From positions 1,922,001 through 1,986,000 of the forward strand of contig NZ_OZ246019.1 in NCBI RefSeq assembly GCF_965230805.1: DNA of 64,000 bases, in the 5' to 3' direction. The notes under the pieces were generated by a model. It was not told the origin of the DNA, did not search any database, and worked only from the letters and a program-made list of their open reading frames with translations. Source of the DNA: Marinifilum sp965230805. GTDB taxonomy: Bacteria; Bacteroidota; Bacteroidia; Bacteroidales; Marinifilaceae. Within the stretch, counting starts at the first letter, position 1. Each line of letters begins with the position of its first letter. Below are positions 62,800-64,000 of this stretch, one piece after another. Made by a program: the position numbers and the translations under genes.

Positions 62800-63921
62800 C
62801 TACTTCTTTACAAGTTCAATCTCGAATAGCTTAGGCCAACGTTTACCAGTTACAAACATTCTTTGCTTAGCCGAATCCCAAGCAATTCCGTTTAATACAT
62901 CATCGTTTTGATCCAGGTTGATTCTATCCTTTTTCTTCAAAATAGATCCCAAATGAATACTTCCTTCAACTCTTCCTGTTTCAGGATTGATAATTACAAT
63001 TCGTTCGGTAAGCCACACATTCGCATAAATTTTACCATTGATGTATTCCAATTCGTTTAAGTTGGTTACAGCACCATTGTTATCGTACACTTCAATGCTG
63101 CGTTTTTTACTGTAATTGGTATCATCAAGAATGGTAAGTACGTTTGAGCCATCAGAAACTACCAATTCATCCTTCATGCTTGTAATTCCCCAACCTTCAT
63201 TATTTGTGGTTTGAGGTTCGAAGAAATCAATTTGCTCGAAAGTATCAGGATCAACCACAAACACCTTTTTCGAATTCCAAGTCAATTGAATGATTCTGTT
63301 TTTGCTATAGGTGATTCCTTCACCGAAATATTCTTGCTCCAAATTCTTAATTGAAATGGCTTCACCATTTTCCAAACGTACTTTTCTTAACGAAGATTCG
63401 CCATGCTGACCAGTTCCCTCGTACAAAAATCCTTTATGAAAAAACAAACCTTGCGTATAGGCTCTTCTGTCGTGAGGAAATGAATTAATAATTTTGTAAG
63501 TATATTCTTCGGGAATTTGATTAGACTTTAAATTAATGTAGCTTGTTACCAATCCAACTTTACCATTTTCATGATAAGCCAACAACTTTATGTTGTGCTT
63601 ACCCATTTTATCTTTTGTAGGTATCCATTTAAAATGCCATGGTTTAGAGCTAAGGGTTTGTACCAATTCGCCATTACCCCACAATTGCAAAGAATCAATA
63701 TCGCCAGCCTTTTTCTTGACATGAACCAAAATTTCAATTTCGTTGCCAAAGGCAAACAAGTCACCTCTCTTCGGAGCTTTTAATCTCATACTATTTACAA
63801 AATCGATGGTTGGAGTAGCAGCTATAGCATCTTTTTTCTCGGGTTCAGCTTTCGTACTTCCATTGTTACCACATCCTGTTAGAAAAAAAAGAAGAAAAGA
63901 AATGAGAATTTGAAATTTCAT
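62800..63921 (-). CDS. Glutaminyl-peptide cyclotransferase lipoprotein (Glu_cyclase_2 type)
   Basis: A 373-residue protein with a lipoprotein signal (SFLLFFLTG then Cys). An Ig-like segment of about 90 residues is followed by a beta-propeller of the plant-type glutamine cyclase family (SFPHDRRAYTQGLFFHKGFLYEGTGQHGES in two adjacent motifs; then GEGITYSKNRIIQLTW, NELEYINGKIYANVW, LNGIAWD). The enzyme turns N-terminal Gln into pyroglutamate on exported proteins. That modification is common after signal cleavage in Bacteroidetes that use type IX secretion, so the two systems in this window may act on the same proteins (inference). It stands alone and is convergent with galM. Confidence 0.87.
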   Translation of the reverse strand: MKFQILISFLLFFLTGCGNNGSTKAEPEKKDAIAATPTIDFVNSMRLKAPKRGDLFAFGNEIEILVHVKKKAGDIDSLQLWGNGELVQTLSSKPWHFKWIPTKDKMGKHNIKLLAYHENGKVGLVTSYINLKSNQIPEEYTYKIINSFPHDRRAYTQGLFFHKGFLYEGTGQHGESSLRKVRLENGEAISIKNLEQEYFGEGITYSKNRIIQLTWNSKKVFVVDPDTFEQIDFFEPQTTNNEGWGITSMKDELVVSDGSNVLTILDDTNYSKKRSIEVYDNNGAVTNLNELEYINGKIYANVWLTERIVIINPETGRVEGSIHLGSILKKKDRINLDQNDDVLNGIAWDSAKQRMFVTGKRWPKLFEIELVKK

Positions 63922-63957
63922 TGTAATTATTCGTTTAGAGTTAGCTTTGATAAAAAT

Positions 63958-63989
63958 AAAAAAACTGTCCCGATTAGTCAGGACAGTTT
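63958..63989 (-). terminator. Minus-strand terminator for a gene beyond the right edge
   Basis: AAACTGTCC and GGACAGTTT form a 9-bp stem; on the minus strand seven T follow. The gene it serves lies outside the window. Confidence 0.75.
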
Positions 63990-64000
63990 CAATTATTTTG

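Noticed and set aside
1..64000. tRNA or rRNA genes
   Set aside because: Reading both strands I saw no sequence with convincing tRNA arms or rRNA conserved blocks; a covariance search would be needed to exclude a missed tRNA.

Overview
The window looks like chromosomal DNA of an AT-rich member of the Bacteroidota, probably a marine Bacteroidia close to Marinifilaceae/Labilibaculum (the family assignment is inference). The evidence is a complete type IX secretion core in porP-gldKLMN order, a SusC/SusD pair driven by an ECF sigma factor and FecR, HU-related proteins with CCDC81-like and HU-HIG folds, DUF4296 lipoproteins, promoter-like TAnnTTTG boxes and weak Shine-Dalgarno sequences. I saw no rRNA, tRNA or CRISPR array.

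Layout. 1-9.2 kb: a Big_5 lipoprotein cut by the window edge, an unrecognised protein, a His-rich membrane protein with a TonB receptor carrying a CxxC motif (possible metal uptake), a coiled-coil membrane protein and two exported hypotheticals. 9.2-11.2 kb: a tandem-repeat field and an IS982-type element. 11.2-14.4 kb: a decayed amidohydrolase, a DUF4296 lipoprotein and an MlaF/MlaE-type lipid ABC transporter, all on the minus strand. 14.8-16 kb: mannose-1-phosphate guanylyltransferase. 16.4-25.5 kb: a minus-strand nutrient-uptake locus (ECF sigma, FecR, SusC, SusD, Mx1-type metallopeptidase, GntR regulator). 25.6-31 kb: an exported C1 peptidase, a broken MmcQ/YjbR gene, a histidine kinase with a lone receiver, YraN and an LD-carboxypeptidase. 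31-46.6 kb: housekeeping and envelope precursor genes (metG, an HU-SPOR protein, galE, rfbB, glmS, a GT5-domain protein, panC-panD, rfaE2, radA, an HU-like protein, a PBP1A-type enzyme) with a cobalamin riboswitch that faces no gene. 46.8-55.4 kb: topA and porP-gldKLMN. 55.6-61.9 kb: a galactose operon (galK, galT, a sodium/sugar symporter, a second galE, galM). 62-64 kb: a MITE, a repeat array and a glutaminyl cyclase lipoprotein.

Themes. Several clusters supply the envelope: nucleotide sugars (manC, galE, rfbB, glmS, rfaE2), peptidoglycan (PBP1A, LD-carboxypeptidase, SPOR protein), lipid asymmetry (MlaEF) and protein export (type IX). The galactose operon would take galactose in through the symporter and convert it through the Leloir pathway.

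Most unusual non-coding content. (i) Three intergenic arrays with different sequences share an exact or near-exact 21-bp period, meaning two helical turns or seven codons. (ii) A ~77-bp imperfect palindrome occurs four times, always in spacers beside sugar-nucleotide or galactose genes. (iii) An apparently complete cobalamin riboswitch and terminator on the minus strand point only at the antisense of an HU-like gene. (iv) A MITE with 29-bp perfect inverted repeats shares its outer end with the IS982-type element and abuts one of the 21-bp arrays.
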